A stretch of DNA of 64,000 bases from Kiloniella spongiae (GTDB lineage: Bacteria; Pseudomonadota; Alphaproteobacteria; Kiloniellales; Kiloniellaceae). Shown here piece after piece: positions 18,593-27,020 of this stretch; the first letter of the stretch is position 1; the number at the start of each line of letters is the position of its first letter. The notes under the pieces were generated by a model. That model did not search any database and was not told the origin of the DNA. It saw nothing but the letters and a program-made list of their open reading frames with translations. A program made the position numbers and the translations under genes. The stretch covers positions 31,494 through 95,493 of the forward strand of contig NZ_LAQL01000017.1 of the NCBI RefSeq assembly GCF_001026905.1, in the 5' to 3' direction.

Positions 18593-19282
18593 TTATGAAA
18601 GTGCCGCAACAAGGCTATCAAACATGGGGCGTCCATCTGTGCCGCCGAGAACATCTTCGCAGAGGCGTTCTGGGTGTGGCATCATTCCAAGAACATTACC
18701 TTTGGTATTGTAAACACCGGCAATATTATTGAGGGAGCCGTTCGGATTGCTGGCTTCGCTAACGCTGCCGTCTTTGGCGCTGTAGCGGAACGCAACTTGT
18801 CCATTGTCTTCCAGGGCTTTCAAGCCTTCTGAATCCACGAAGTAGTTTCCATCGTGGTGCGCAACAGGAATGCGGATGTTTTGCCCGGCCTGATACTGTT
18901 TTGTGAAGACTGTGTCGTTGCGTTCTACCTTTAAGTGAAGGTCACGACAGACAAATTTCAGATTGCTGTTACGCATAAGCGCGCCAGGAACAAGACCACA
19001 TTCTGTTAGGATCTGAAAACCATTACAGATACCAAGAACAGGGACACCTTTGTTAGCACGGGCAACAACTTCTTTCATAACGGGTGATTTGGCTGACATG
19101 GCCCCACAGCGAAGGTAATCACCATAGGAAAATCCGCCGGGAAGGCAAATTAGATCAACATCATCAAAGTCGGCATCTTTATGCCAGACCATCTGGGGTT
19201 CAGATCCCATGGATTGGCGCAACGCAACCTGAATGTCTCGGTCACAGTTGGATCCTGGGAAAACGATAACCGCCGCTTTCAT
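18593..19282 (-). CDS. purQ: Phosphoribosylformylglycinamidine synthase subunit PurQ
   Basis: Class I glutamine amidotransferase that feeds ammonia to PurL. The nucleophile elbow is GICNGFQIL with its catalytic Cys, and the His-Glu pair is in [11 protein letters not shown] near the C-terminus. The N-terminus [15 protein letters not shown] is characteristic of PurQ. I take the ATG at 19282 (GAGGAA 7 bp upstream) over a TTG at 19288, giving about 229 residues. It sits between purS (90 bp gap) and purL (12 bp gap) in the same operon. Confidence 0.96.
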   Translation of the reverse strand: MKAAVIVFPGSNCDRDIQVALRQSMGSEPQMVWHKDADFDDVDLICLPGGFSYGDYLRCGAMSAKSPVMKEVVARANKGVPVLGICNGFQILTECGLVPGALMRNSNLKFVCRDLHLKVERNDTVFTKQYQAGQNIRIPVAHHDGNYFVDSEGLKALEDNGQVAFRYSAKDGSVSEASNPNGSLNNIAGVYNTKGNVLGMMPHPERLCEDVLGGTDGRPMFDSLVAALS

Positions 19283-19371
19283 TGGCAAGTTCCTCGTAGT
19301 TTGAAATTACAGTAAGCCATTACAAATATTTAGCCGTGAAGGCAGAAACAGTATTTCTGCATAGCACGAAC

Positions 19372-19614
19372 TTACTGCTCCAGATCGATGGAATAGTTTT
19401 CGATCACAGTGTTTGCCAAAAGCTTTTCGCACATGGCTGTAACGGTTTCGCGTGCTTTTGCTTCATCGGTTTCTGCGATATCAAGTTCGATGAATTTGCC
19501 CTGGCGTGCTTCGTTAACACCATCAAAGCCCAAAGAGCCTAGTGTGTGTTCGATCGCTTTGCCCTGTGGGTCTAGGACTCCGTTTTTCAGAGTGACATGG
19601 ATGCGCGCTTTCAC
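19372..19614 (-). CDS. purS: Phosphoribosylformylglycinamidine synthase subunit PurS
   Basis: An 80-residue accessory subunit that links PurL and PurQ and helps ammonia channelling. The pattern KARIHVTLKNGVLDPQGKAI and LGFDGVNEARQGKFIELDI is typical. It is the first gene of the visible purS-purQ-purL operon. In most alphaproteobacteria purC lies just upstream of purS; here it does not, and the next 630 bp contain no confident gene. Confidence 0.95.
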   Translation of the reverse strand: MKARIHVTLKNGVLDPQGKAIEHTLGSLGFDGVNEARQGKFIELDIAETDEAKARETVTAMCEKLLANTVIENYSIDLEQ

Positions 19615-20245
19615 CCGTATTCTCCATTATTCAGTTGCAAACAGAAGTCAGGTTCTTTTTTGACGTCCCATAAGCTACTTTTGTTTAAACAATTTGGGGA
19701 CCTTTTGAAGGCCCCCGCTACAATGGACCTTTAGGTCCAGATTTCGTTCTCAGTTCTTCCCGAGGACATACAAAAAATCAGGGCAGAGGACTGCATTATT
19801 TTTGTTCGTGCTTTAAAGACAAAGGCCGTCAACGTTTTAAGAAAACTGTTGATGGATAGATAAGATAGAACTGATCTTGCGCCAACCGGCACGGATGACA
19901 GGCAATAGTGTAATGTGCCCGTTAAAGAGGCCAATGGTTTGCCTTTGGAAAACGGCTTGCCTGGCATTCGCTCAGTCCCTTGGGTTTCTACCCAGAAAGA
20001 GGTAACAAAGGATGGATATGTATTTCCATTCCTATACATTCGCGGTCCATATAGCAGTCTATGCTATAGAAGACAATCCCGCTTTGGCTTTCTCAATCAG
20101 ATAGAGTTTTCTGAAAATAGGCTCTTTTTGTTCCTGCAAGATTAACTATTTAATATTACATGCCATTTTGATTGATTATATTGCTTCTTTTAATTTCTGA
20201 GTTTGCATTTTTGATATCCACTGGCTGTATAAAATCAAATAAATT
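19615..20245. other. Orphan 630-bp region upstream of purS, no confident gene
   Basis: Open frames exist on both strands (102 codons minus, 76 codons plus) but neither has family resemblance, a convincing ribosome binding site or gene-like composition. Two hairpins near the purS end (19696-19715 and 19724-19739) could end a minus-strand transcript. A minus-strand promoter-like pair (TTGTCT, 17 bp, TATATG) ends near 20047. A noncoding RNA between about 20040 and 19696 is possible but unproven. The region occupies the place where purC is usually found. Confidence 0.45.
19696..19739 (-). terminator. Two adjacent hairpins upstream of purS
   Basis: GGGG-A-CCTT pairs with AAGGCCCC (19696-19715), and TGGACCT-TT-AGGTCCA is a perfect small hairpin (19724-19739). 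They could end a minus-strand transcript coming from the orphan region or act as part of the purS leader. No strong T-run is present. Confidence 0.35.
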
Positions 20246-21001
20246 TTATATTTGAACTTCTTCAAACGCCACATCACTTGGCTTGCCATTGGCGAACCAC
20301 CACTTTGTTTTCTCTGGAGTCCCCTGTGCGGTTGTTGCTTCTGGGCTGGGAAGTGCGATGAGTGATGATGAACTTGTCTCAAAGCCTGTGGATGTTTCGA
20401 CAGTCATTGCTGCTTTGGGATAGGGGTTTTTGCGCGCCAAGATTTCTTTCCAGCCGCTCCAGTCATTTGTATCTACGTCAGGAATGAAGTTCGCAAAATC
20501 TTGCCTGTGGGTTGTTATGCGTGGACTGTCATCATTGGCATCGCCTGCCGTAATCATAAAAAGTCCCTTGGGGATGGGGAACACTTCTACTGCTCCGGGT
20601 CCTTTTTCTGTATCACTCCGTAGCCAGAAAGCTTTTTTATAATCAGCTATGATCAGATTGAAGCTTCTGTAGGCTGTCGTATTCAGATCAGCAAGTGCTA
20701 TTGCTGCATCGTAGGAATCGGCATGATCCAGAGCTTCTAACACGAGTTCACCTCTGCTGCGTTTGTCTTCTTTTACGCCGAGGCTTCCTCTTCTGTTTAA
20801 GACGCAAGAAAGGAGGCCATAGTCATTGACACCTAACCAAGTACCTCCGGCAAGTTCATCAAGACCTGCAACGGTTTCTGGGCGATCACCCCAATGTCGT
20901 TTGGGGGGGAGCCAGGGACGATTATTCATTTCGTCACGATTGCCAGCAAATAAAAGTGGCCATTTATGCCCAGGGCGAGAGAGAAGGGTAACGGTACACA
21001 T
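20246..21001 (-). CDS. NRDE/TANGO2 family protein
   Basis: A 251-residue protein of the NRDE family, whose eukaryotic member TANGO2 has been linked to haem trafficking and lipid homeostasis; the bacterial role is not settled. The start MCT places Cys at position 2, as in N-terminal-nucleophile hydrolase folds. The name motif N-R-D-E is at residues 21-24, followed by GGTWLGVNDYGLLSCVLNRRG, which is strongly conserved in the family. It lies between the purine genes and the zeta genes but has its own divergent promoter region toward 21199, so any functional link is uncertain. Confidence 0.9.
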   Translation of the reverse strand: MCTVTLLSRPGHKWPLLFAGNRDEMNNRPWLPPKRHWGDRPETVAGLDELAGGTWLGVNDYGLLSCVLNRRGSLGVKEDKRSRGELVLEALDHADSYDAAIALADLNTTAYRSFNLIIADYKKAFWLRSDTEKGPGAVEVFPIPKGLFMITAGDANDDSPRITTHRQDFANFIPDVDTNDWSGWKEILARKNPYPKAAMTVETSTGFETSSSSLIALPSPEATTAQGTPEKTKWWFANGKPSDVAFEEVQI

Positions 21002-21198
21002 GGTTCCTGCTGTAAATGCAATTATATTAATATAATTAACGAGTTTCCCTTGCAGAAGTGAAGGGGTATGACAAAATATATAACAGATGGTTTGATGAAT
21101 GGCTTTCAGTTATTTTGTAAACTGATTTTGTGTTAAGATAACCAAGCAATTTAAAGTTCAAGAATGATAATTAAGTTCAGGCAAGGAGTCTTTGTTTT

Positions 21199-21519
21199 AT
21201 GATCAACATTAGTGACCGCGAAAAGGCATTTGAAGACAAATACCAGCATGATGAAGAGTTGCGGTTCAAAACAGAAGCGCGCCGTAACAAGCTTCTTGGG
21301 CTCTGGGCTGCTGATTTGATGGGCCTTACCGGAGATGCCGCTGAAGAATATGCGAAGACCGTGATCAAAGCAGATTTGATTGAACCTGGTGATGAAGATG
21401 TGAAGCAAAAGGTTCTCAAGGATTTCCAAAGCCGTAATGTAGATAAATCTATCCATCAACTGGAACGTCAAATGGCTGAGTTGATGGAAGAAGCCAAGAA
21501 ACAGTTAATGACCGAATAA
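21199..21519 (+). CDS. DUF1476 protein, F1-ATPase inhibitor zeta subunit (copy 1)
   Basis: A 106-residue helical protein matching the alphaproteobacterial zeta subunit, which inserts its N-terminus into F1 to block ATP hydrolysis. The N-terminal inhibitory region and the hallmark EARRNKLLGLWAADLMGLTG are intact (about 6-45). An acidic loop and a C-terminal helix follow. It normally sits between purB and purC; here it is near purB with a second copy 212 bp downstream. A strong terminator (21552) ends it, so it is transcribed independently of copy 2. Confidence 0.9.
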   Translation: MINISDREKAFEDKYQHDEELRFKTEARRNKLLGLWAADLMGLTGDAAEEYAKTVIKADLIEPGDEDVKQKVLKDFQSRNVDKSIHQLERQMAELMEEAKKQLMTE

Positions 21520-21551
21520 TCTACCGTTAGTATTTCTGTTCTTTGTTATGC

Positions 21552-21582
21552 AAAAGGAGCTTTCGATGAAAGCTCCTTTTTT
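21552..21582 (+). terminator. Terminator after zeta copy 1
   Basis: AAAAGGAGCTTT pairs perfectly with AAAGCTCCTTTT across a CGATG loop and is followed by more T. It separates the two zeta paralogues. Confidence 0.9.
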
Positions 21583-21731
21583 GATTCATGGGCTTTGGAT
21601 ATCTATTTCGTTTAGTGTTTTCTTGACCCCAGAGGGTAAACTTTTGGTTATTAAATTGCGTTTATACTGAAAGATACAAGTATGTTTCAGAATTTTTTAT
21701 ATTTCAGTCTCTATCTAGGGAAATGTAAAAC

Positions 21732-22052
21732 ATGGATGCATTGCAGGAATTGAAAGAAGCTTATGAAAACAAGTACAAGCATGAGCAAGACGTTCTCTTT
21801 AAGGTCAAGGTACGCCGGAATAGATTAGTGGGATTTTGGGCGGCTGAGTTGATGGAATTATCAGGCAGTGACGCCGAGAAATATGCAGAAGAACTCGTGG
21901 AATTACATATCAAGGATACTGGGCGTGATCGCTTGCAAGTTAAGATCGTCGATGACTTTACGCGTTATGGCGTGCACAAGTCAGAACATCGTATTGAACG
22001 GCAGATTCACGATTTTATGCTTCAGGCCCAAGAGTTGGTAAAAAACGAATAG
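21732..22052 (+). CDS. DUF1476 protein, diverged zeta-subunit paralogue (copy 2)
   Basis: Also 106 residues and aligned end to end with copy 1: the core KVRRNRLVGFWAAELMELSG, then AEKYAEELV, and the C-terminal HKSEHRIERQIHDFM helix. Roughly half the residues differ, mostly in the N-terminal arm that inserts into F1 in the known inhibitor and in the central acidic loop. It has its own upstream region (213 bp) and terminator, so the two copies can be regulated separately. It may have altered affinity or serve a different condition. Confidence 0.87.
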   Translation: MDALQELKEAYENKYKHEQDVLFKVKVRRNRLVGFWAAELMELSGSDAEKYAEELVELHIKDTGRDRLQVKIVDDFTRYGVHKSEHRIERQIHDFMLQAQELVKNE

Positions 22053-22079
22053 TTTTCCTTGAGTATAAGGAGATGATTG

Positions 22080-22110
22080 AAAGAAAGCCCCGAAATCAGG
22101 GCTTTCTTTT
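22080..22110 (+). terminator. Terminator after zeta copy 2
   Basis: AAAGAAAGCCC pairs with GGGCTTTCTTT across an 8-nt loop, then T. It lies between the zeta gene and the convergent purB. Confidence 0.88.
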
Positions 22111-22156
22111 GTCAAGACAATGATCATCTGAGATCATATGATGATCCCGTACAGAC

Positions 22157-23548
22157 TTACTTGCCAAAAATCCGTTCAAAGATACGATCTACGTTTTTTG
22201 TATGATAGCTGATTGAATCTTCATCAAGCAATTTACTGAGTTTTTCGACGCTTAGGATTTCCATCAAGCCTTCGTCTTTGGACATAAAGAAGAAGAAACG
22301 GTTGTCATGTTCCTGTGCTTCTTTTTCCACTGCATCGAGTTCGGCAGGTGAATCCGGGTTGTCAGGATCAATGCCATAACTTTTCCATACACGCATGGCG
22401 TTGCGCTGTACGATGCGATAGGCGTCTTCACGGCTGATGTCATTCTGAGTGAGGTAAAGTAAAACGCGCTGGGCGTCGTGGATACCACCAAAGTTATTCA
22501 TATGATCAAGCATATTTTGTGGGTAAACCACAAGCTTTTCAATGGTGCCAGCCAGACGGTTCAGTGCAAAATCAAGTGTTACAGTGGCATCTGGGCCGAT
22601 CATGCGTTCAACAGACGAATGCGAGATATCACGTTCGTGCCATAGAGCGACATTTTCGAGCGCGGGTGTCACCGCGGAACGAACTATGCGTGCCAATCCG
22701 GTCAGGTTCTCTGTCAGAATTGGGTTCCGTTTGTGTGGCATTGCAGAAGAGCCTTTTTGGCCCGGTGCGAAATATTCTTGTGCTTCGCGAACTTCAGTCC
22801 GTTGCAGGTGACGAATTTCAGTGGCAATGTTTTCTACAGAAGAAGCGATGATACCCAAAACGGCAAAGTAATTTGCATGGCGATCACGAGGGATGACCTG
22901 GGTTGAAATTGGCTCTGGAGTCAGGTCCATTTTCTTGGCTACATGTTCTTCAACAGATGGGTCAACATTGGCAAAGGTACCGACAGCACCGGAAATTGCG
23001 CAGGTCGCAATTTCATCACGCGCTTGTTGCAGACGTTTTTTGTTGCGATCCATTTCTGCATAGAAGCGGGCAAATTTAAGACCCATGGTTACAGGCTCTG
23101 CATGGATGCCGTGCGAGCGACCAATACAGGCCATGTGCTTCGTTTCTTTTGCACGCTTTTCCAACGCGGCGAGTAGGCGATCCATATCGGAAAGTAAAAT
23201 ATCCGCAGCCTGGGACATCTGAACGGACAAGCAAGTGTCCAGGACATCAGAAGATGTCATGCCCTGATGTACAAATCTGGATTCTTCGCCGACGTTTTCT
23301 GCAAGCTCGGTTAGAAAAGCAATGACGTCATGTTTGACTTCTGCTTCAATTTCATCAATGCGAGCGATCCGTTCCGGGGTGTAAGGTATTTGACCCTTTT
23401 CCCAGATGACGGCCGCGGCTTCTTTGGGAATAACACCTAGAGATGCTTGGGCGTCACAAGCATGCGCTTCAATTTCAAACCAGATACGGAATTTATTTTC
23501 TGCTTCCCAGATTGAAGTCATTTCTGGGCGACTATAACGCGGGATCAT
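22157..23548 (-). CDS. purB: Adenylosuccinate lyase
   Basis: Fumarase/aspartase superfamily enzyme that cleaves SAICAR to AICAR and adenylosuccinate to AMP. The 463 residues start MIPRYSRPEMTSIW, typical of the short bacterial PurB. The catalytic and signature segments are visible: TSSDVLDT, GRSHGIHAEP with the His of the active site, and the mobile loop KGSSAMPHKRNP. The gene is alone on its strand, behind a leader that contains a 12-bp inverted repeat (23596-23640). Confidence 0.97.
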   Translation of the reverse strand: MIPRYSRPEMTSIWEAENKFRIWFEIEAHACDAQASLGVIPKEAAAVIWEKGQIPYTPERIARIDEIEAEVKHDVIAFLTELAENVGEESRFVHQGMTSSDVLDTCLSVQMSQAADILLSDMDRLLAALEKRAKETKHMACIGRSHGIHAEPVTMGLKFARFYAEMDRNKKRLQQARDEIATCAISGAVGTFANVDPSVEEHVAKKMDLTPEPISTQVIPRDRHANYFAVLGIIASSVENIATEIRHLQRTEVREAQEYFAPGQKGSSAMPHKRNPILTENLTGLARIVRSAVTPALENVALWHERDISHSSVERMIGPDATVTLDFALNRLAGTIEKLVVYPQNMLDHMNNFGGIHDAQRVLLYLTQNDISREDAYRIVQRNAMRVWKSYGIDPDNPDSPAELDAVEKEAQEHDNRFFFFMSKDEGLMEILSVEKLSKLLDEDSISYHTKNVDRIFERIFGK

Positions 23549-23595
23549 GGTGCTTTTGTTCCTTTTGGAAAGTGCACAAAGTCATGGCAACTTTT

Positions 23596-23640
23596 AGATG
23601 CCAACAATCTCTGGTGAAACAAGCGAAGTTGTTGGCATCT
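23596..23640 (-). repeat. Inverted repeat in the purB upstream region
   Basis: AGATGCCAACAA (23596-23607) is the exact reverse complement of 23629-23640, with 21 nt between. It lies 48-92 bp upstream of purB in the 304-bp gap to the divergent membrane-protein gene. It could be a leader hairpin or an operator; no U-tract follows. Nothing else is evident in this gap. Confidence 0.5.
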
Positions 23641-23852
23641 GTCAACCGTTATAGTGAATTTATCTTATTCTTTCTCTTTACAAGCGATGTTATTCAGTCG
23701 TTATCACTCTGCGGTCATGGATGGTTGTTTTTGAAAATATACATGTATGTGTATACAGCTTTGTGTCTTGGTCTCCCTGTCTTTCAACAACCCATTTCTT
23801 GTGCTATAGCCCTCGACCATAAAAATTTAATGAAAAATTCATTGAGGCGGAT

Positions 23853-24593
23853 GTGACACAAAATTCAGTAAATAATGCTGATAATCTAACTGACTTTTCC
23901 AAACTTTATTGGCAGTGGCTGCCATTGCTGATGGTAGCAGTTATGGTTATCGGTCGTACAATTTTCCCGGATTGGGCAGAGTACGAATACTATATTGAGA
24001 GCGAGCGGCGCGGTATTGTTGAGAATGCGGCTTTTGTTATGTTGGTACCGGCAGTCATTTTTGGCTTTCTTGCTTGGCGTATGCGTGATGCTTTGCCGTC
24101 AAAATACCTCGGCTATTGGTTGATGCTTTGTACTATTGCAGTCTTTGTTGCTGCAGGTGAAGAAGCAAGTTGGGGACAGCATTGGTTTCAGTGGGAAACC
24201 CCAGAAAGCTTGGCAGCTATTAATGATCATAATGAAACCAACTTCCATAATACGCTTAACGGTCACGATACGACGATAAAGTCAATTATCATGGTGGGCA
24301 TGGCTATTGGAACGATGGTTATTCCGCTTATTATCAGGTTTGGATATATGGCGAAACCAGCCATGGGAAGCGCTCTTTATTGGTTATTCCCAACTGTTGT
24401 GGGATTGCCAGTGACTATCTACTGTCTCGTTAGCCGTGTTCTGAGGCAGCTGTTTCAGAAATGGACCCGGCTGGATGAGCACATGTATTTTGATATGGAC
24501 TTGAACGAATTAAGCGAATTTTATGTCGCTTGTTTCTTGTTCTTCTATCTCTTTTCTTTCTGGTACCGTTTGCGACAGGTTAAAGCATCGTAA
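23853..24593 (+). CDS. Conserved multi-pass membrane protein with EEASWGQ motif, function unknown
   Basis: An integral membrane protein of 246 residues with about six hydrophobic segments. It starts at a GTG with GAGG just upstream; the overlapping ATG at 23851 runs at once into a stop. After the third membrane helix comes AAGEEASWGQHWFQWETPES, then NDHNETNFHN. This acidic/His/Asn-rich pair of segments recurs, from memory, in a broad group of unnamed bacterial membrane proteins as GEEISWGQ and NETNLHN. The clustering of E, E, H, N and H residues suggests a catalytic or metal-binding site at the membrane face, but no function can be named. Confidence 0.8.
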   Translation: MTQNSVNNADNLTDFSKLYWQWLPLLMVAVMVIGRTIFPDWAEYEYYIESERRGIVENAAFVMLVPAVIFGFLAWRMRDALPSKYLGYWLMLCTIAVFVAAGEEASWGQHWFQWETPESLAAINDHNETNFHNTLNGHDTTIKSIIMVGMAIGTMVIPLIIRFGYMAKPAMGSALYWLFPTVVGLPVTIYCLVSRVLRQLFQKWTRLDEHMYFDMDLNELSEFYVACFLFFYLFSFWYRLRQVKAS

Positions 24594-24617
24594 ATTGATA
24601 GCCTGAAACTAAAAAAA

Positions 24618-24690
24618 GCCCCTTTAATTAAAGGGGCGTATACATAGAGAGACATAAAGGTTTGCTATTATCCTTTCTGTCTCTCTATGT
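24618..24690. terminator. Two stacked hairpins between convergent genes
   Basis: First, GCCCCTTTAATTAAAGGGGC (24618-24637) is a perfect palindrome flanked by A-rich DNA. Second, 24642-24660 pairs with 24672-24690 over 19 bp with one mismatch and an 11-nt loop. They separate the membrane-protein gene from the convergent hydrolase gene and probably end both transcripts. Confidence 0.7.
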
Positions 24691-24740
24691 CATTAAGATG
24701 TTGCTACACTTCCTAATGTTCCTGAAGTTATTGATCGTTT

Positions 24741-25274
24741 TCAGAGCGTCAATTCGGATAAAGGAACTGACGTAATTCGAGTACCGAAACTTTTAATGTT
24801 GGGCAGGGTAGCGTTGTGATGTGCCCTGATGTTTTCGGCCGAGGTATGTTCTTTGTCGTGGGTAGTGTGTGCGTCTGCAACAAGAATTATATCATACCCC
24901 AGACCAGCGGCCCTTCTGATCGTTGTGTCGACACAGAACTCAGTGGCATAACCCGTTATAATCAGTTTAGCTACGTCTAGTGCCTTTAATTCTGTTTCCA
25001 AACTGGTGCGAAGAAATGAATCCGGTGTGGTTTTGCGAATAACTTTGTCATTCTTGCTCTGCTTGAGATCTTTAGCCAATCGCCAACCTTCACTTTCATA
25101 CTCCACAATTGATTTTGGAGATTCATGATGGATAAAAAAAACAGGGATCTTTTTTTGCCTTGCTTCTTCTGTTATTTGATTAATATGTTTGATGACCTTG
25201 TCTAGTTGATAAGGTTGGGGCACAGGGTTAACCAGTCCTTGTTGCATATCAATAACAATAACGGCTGTACTCAT
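24741..25274 (-). CDS. Isochorismatase-like cysteine hydrolase
   Basis: A 177-residue hydrolase of the isochorismatase superfamily, which splits C-N or C-O bonds in small amides and esters. The catalytic triad is visible as Asp9 (VIDMQQG), Lys81 (RKTTPDSF) and Cys114 (TEFCVDTT), with the usual non-proline cis bond region before the Cys. The length is typical. The substrate, such as nicotinamide, a ureido acid or another amide, cannot be derived, and the neighbours give no hint. Confidence 0.9.
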   Translation of the reverse strand: MSTAVIVIDMQQGLVNPVPQPYQLDKVIKHINQITEEARQKKIPVFFIHHESPKSIVEYESEGWRLAKDLKQSKNDKVIRKTTPDSFLRTSLETELKALDVAKLIITGYATEFCVDTTIRRAAGLGYDIILVADAHTTHDKEHTSAENIRAHHNATLPNIKSFGTRITSVPLSELTL

Positions 25275-25410
25275 AGAAGACTTTCCTCTAGTTACTGGTA
25301 ATAAAAAAATTTTAGGCAGAAAGTGCGTGGCCAGTATTGTTCAAATCTGAAGTCCTAGCCAGAGAAATCTTACAAGCTGGTTCACGGCAATTTTGAGTAG
25401 GTTTTATTGA

Positions 25411-26094
25411 TTACAGTAACCCTAGATGACGAAAGCTGCTATTGCCTGTTCTGCTGATGATCAGGTGATCGTGGAGTTCAATACCAAGTTTCCCGCAGAT
25501 CTCTTTGATCTCTTTTGTCATGGTTATATCAGCTGGGGAGGGAGAGGGATCACCGCTGGGATGATTGTGAACCATAATCAAGGCAGAGGCACTGAGTTCT
25601 AACGCACGTTTCACGACTTCGCGCGGGTAAACAGGGGTGTGGTCAATTGTACCTTTTTGCTGAACTTCGTCAGCAATTAGCCGATTTTTCCGATCCAGAA
25701 AAAGAAGTCTAAATTGCTCTATCTTTTCCCGTGCCATGACGATTGTGCAATATTCAACAAGTCGATCCCAGCTATCAATAACCGGGTGTTCCAGAATAGC
25801 ATTTTGGGTCAGGCGACGGGCGGCTTCTGGGATAAGTTTAAGAAGCGATGCCGCTGCATCGCCTACACCAGTAACTTGTTTTAGTTCATCTGGTGAAGCT
25901 GCAAAAACTTCGGCTAAAGAGCCGAACGTTTTGATAAGCTTTTTAGCTAGAGGTTTCGTATCTCCGCGCGGATTAACACCAAAGAGGAAGAACTCAAGCA
26001 CTTCATAATCAGCGAGACTTTCAGCACCCTTTTCCAGCAGGCGCTGACGTAACCTATCGCGATGACCATGATAATGAGGTTTTTCTGTTTTCAA
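25411..26094 (-). CDS. radC: RadC family JAB/MPN domain protein
   Basis: A 227-residue protein with an N-terminal helix-hairpin-helix region (TGVGDAAASLLKLI) and a C-terminal MPN/JAB domain whose zinc-binding JAMM motif is intact: H-N-H-P-S-G-D at about residues 176-182. RadC was named from a DNA repair phenotype later traced to another gene, so its real role is open. The gene follows map with a 34-bp gap on the same strand, a common pairing. Confidence 0.93.
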   Translation of the reverse strand: MKTEKPHYHGHRDRLRQRLLEKGAESLADYEVLEFFLFGVNPRGDTKPLAKKLIKTFGSLAEVFAASPDELKQVTGVGDAAASLLKLIPEAARRLTQNAILEHPVIDSWDRLVEYCTIVMAREKIEQFRLLFLDRKNRLIADEVQQKGTIDHTPVYPREVVKRALELSASALIMVHNHPSGDPSPSPADITMTKEIKEICGKLGIELHDHLIISRTGNSSFRHLGLL

Positions 26095-26128
26095 ACTAAT
26101 GCCTGAGTAAGTCCAAATCTAAGGGTAG

Positions 26129-26938
26129 TTAATCGTAAGGTGGTTTATGCCAGCCTTTTGGGGAGAGTGTGAAAATTTCGCAACCATCAGCGGTTACGCC
26201 CAGTGTGTGTTCATATTGCATGGAGAGAGATTTGTCTTTGGTCACCGCTGTCCAACCATCATTAAGGACTTTGACCGCATATTTACCCCCATTAATCATG
26301 GGCTCGATGGTAAAGATCATGCCTTCCAGCAGACGAGCGCCTTTTCCAGCTTGCCCATAATGCAAGACGCTCGGAGGCGTGTGGAAGCTGCGGCCAATTC
26401 CGTGGCCGCAAAAATCTTCGACCACTGAAAAGCGGTTTGCTTCGGCATAGGTTTGTATAGCATGTCCGATGTCACCCAGCGTTGCACCGGGCTTAACCGC
26501 TTCAATACCACGTAACAGGCATTCATAGGTTACTTCACTCAGGCGTTTACTTTTTACGCTTGGTTTACCAGCAAAAAACATGCGGCTGGTATCGCCATGC
26601 CATTCGTCCAAAATAACGGTTACATCGATGTTCAGACTATCTCCATCGCGCAGGATTTTGTCTTCGCCCGGAATACCGTGACAGACAACGTGGTTGACCG
26701 ACGTACAGATTGATTTCGGAAAACCTTTGTAATTCAGCGGAGCAGGGACCGCGTTATGTGAGGTAATAAACTCATGACAGAGGTCGTTCAGTTTACCTGT
26801 GGATACACCGGGTTGGACGTGAGGTGTAATGAAATCCAAGGTTTCAGCAGCCAGACGGCCAGCTTTGCGCATGCCGGCAAAATCTTCTTCAGTGTAGGTT
26901 ACAAACTGTCGTTCTTCACGTGTCAGGTTGTCGATCAC
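26129..26938 (-). CDS. map: Type I methionine aminopeptidase
   Basis: Removes the initiator methionine from nascent proteins. The 269 residues contain the five metal ligands: Asp in LNIDVTV, Asp in WHGDTSRMF, His in GHGIGRSFH, Glu in FTIEPMI and Glu in QYEHTLGV. There is no N-terminal SH3-like extension. It lies upstream of radC on the same strand. This gene is a useful contrast with the M24 relative at 12707-13861, which has lost these ligands. Confidence 0.96.
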   Translation of the reverse strand: MIDNLTREERQFVTYTEEDFAGMRKAGRLAAETLDFITPHVQPGVSTGKLNDLCHEFITSHNAVPAPLNYKGFPKSICTSVNHVVCHGIPGEDKILRDGDSLNIDVTVILDEWHGDTSRMFFAGKPSVKSKRLSEVTYECLLRGIEAVKPGATLGDIGHAIQTYAEANRFSVVEDFCGHGIGRSFHTPPSVLHYGQAGKGARLLEGMIFTIEPMINGGKYAVKVLNDGWTAVTKDKSLSMQYEHTLGVTADGCEIFTLSPKGWHKPPYD

Positions 26939-27020
26939 GTTATTTCTTCCATTTCTTGCGAGTCTTATCAGTGCGTCATTTATTTACGCACTGTATTCAA
27001 TATTACACGATAATTAAGGC

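Noticed and set aside
19731..20039. 102-codon minus-strand open frame in the orphan region
   Set aside because: No family match, no convincing ribosome binding site and composition unlike neighbouring genes; kept only as a possible RNA region.
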